From positions 24,611 to 88,610 of the forward strand of contig NZ_LAQL01000015.1 in assembly GCF_001026905.1 (NCBI RefSeq): a stretch of 64,000 nucleotides of DNA, in the 5' to 3' direction. A program made the translations under genes and the position numbers. The notes beneath the pieces are model-generated. The model searched no databases. It worked only from the letters and a program-made list of their open reading frames with translations, and was not told the origin of the DNA. This stretch comes from Kiloniella spongiae (lineage in GTDB: Bacteria > Pseudomonadota > Alphaproteobacteria > Kiloniellales > Kiloniellaceae). Below are positions 63,757 through 64,000 of this stretch, one piece after another. Each line of letters begins with the position of its first letter. The stretch's first letter is position 1.

Positions 63757-64000
63757 ACGTAGTGCTCCGGAATCCGTGACGACATACGGCCGTATTCGAT
63801 GTTGTTGTTATATAGAATCTCAATACTCTGCTGGGACAAGGTGATGTATTTATGGATTCCTGTCAATGTTTACCCGATTCTGTTTTTCAAGAAAGTCCCC
63901 CTTTTCTGCGGGGTTTACGGCACAATTGTCGCAAACAAGAGGCAAGATGATGGAAAAAAGTAAATAAAATGCAAAAAGGTCTTTGACAGTGTTGTTGTAG

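Noticed and set aside
63983..63988. TTGACA at the right edge as a -35 element for a gene beyond the window
   Set aside because: The window ends 12 bases later, before any -10 could be seen, so it cannot be assessed.
1..64000. CRISPR arrays, insertion sequences, prophage genes, tRNA or rRNA
   Set aside because: No regularly spaced repeats, transposase, phage structural genes or cloverleaf-like segments were noticed; xerD is the chromosomal dimer-resolution recombinase rather than a phage integrase.

Overview
This window looks like a piece of an alphaproteobacterial chromosome with moderate GC content. The strongest argument is gene order. The runs cobT-cobS-J protein-bolA, CNNM/CBS protein-aroB-aroK-xerD-accA, and secA-PPIase-argJ-mutT-methyltransferase-comF-grxC-nitrilase-DUF1178-ubiG-lysC-ptsP, together with hemA-prfA-prmC-DUF4167-clpB, are typical of that class. 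The DUF4167 protein, the two RHH_4-type ribbon-helix-helix proteins and the CobS/CobT pair point the same way. I cannot name the genus; a marine Rhodospirillales/Kiloniellales-like lineage would fit, but this is an inference.

Layout. (1) 1-5682, minus strand: a heme uptake operon, hemP-hmuR-tonB-hmuS-hmuT-hmuU (the last cut by the window edge), read from a promoter with two Fur-like boxes. (2) 5831-9363, minus: cobT, cobS and a J-domain protein, divergent from bolA and an RHH protein (9638-10291). (3) 10314-13990, minus: a DUF2889 protein, a CorC/HlyC-like CNNM/CBS protein, aroB and aroK. (4) 14138-21301: a carbohydrate cassette with a ROK repressor divergent from a sugar ABC importer (binding protein, permease, ATPase), a cytoplasmic-looking GH3 glycosidase and an SDR dehydrogenase. 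It lies between aroK and xerD, which are usually close neighbours. (5) 21454-26709: a 46-residue membrane peptide, a large exported helical protein of unknown function, xerD, a malyl-CoA-lyase-type enzyme and accA. (6) 26789-33031: a molybdopterin oxidoreductase, a LysR regulator, an unusual acyl-CoA dehydrogenase relative and a ThDP enzyme. (7) 33126-63756: mostly housekeeping genes: secA, two parvulin-type PPIases, argJ, mutT, an RHH protein, methyltransferases, comF, grxC, a nitrilase, ubiG, lysC, ptsP, a RodZ-like protein, ispG, hisS, hemA, prfA, prmC, DUF4167, a MOSC protein, clpB and an M23 peptidase.

How the parts connect. The heme operon imports heme (HmuR with its own TonB, then HmuTU) and HmuS handles it in the cytoplasm. 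hemA in the same window opens heme synthesis. The cassette reads as a self-contained system: ROK control, import of a glycoside, cytosolic hydrolysis by GH3 and oxidation by the SDR. mcl next to accA and the acyl-CoA dehydrogenase/ThDP pair suggest CoA-thioester and 2-oxo-acid metabolism.

The most interesting unexplained signal is at 59113-59311, in the only gene-free stretch over 300 bases (58948-59557). A Fur-like box sharing an exact 14-base core with the hemP site overlaps a -10-like element. It is followed by about 165 bases with several hairpins, two anti-Shine-Dalgarno-like stretches and a perfect intrinsic terminator, with no credible open frame. This looks like an iron-controlled small RNA. 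Just beyond it is a candidate heat-shock promoter for clpB whose spacer is a perfect 14-bp palindrome. I saw no rRNA, tRNA, CRISPR array, prophage or insertion sequence.
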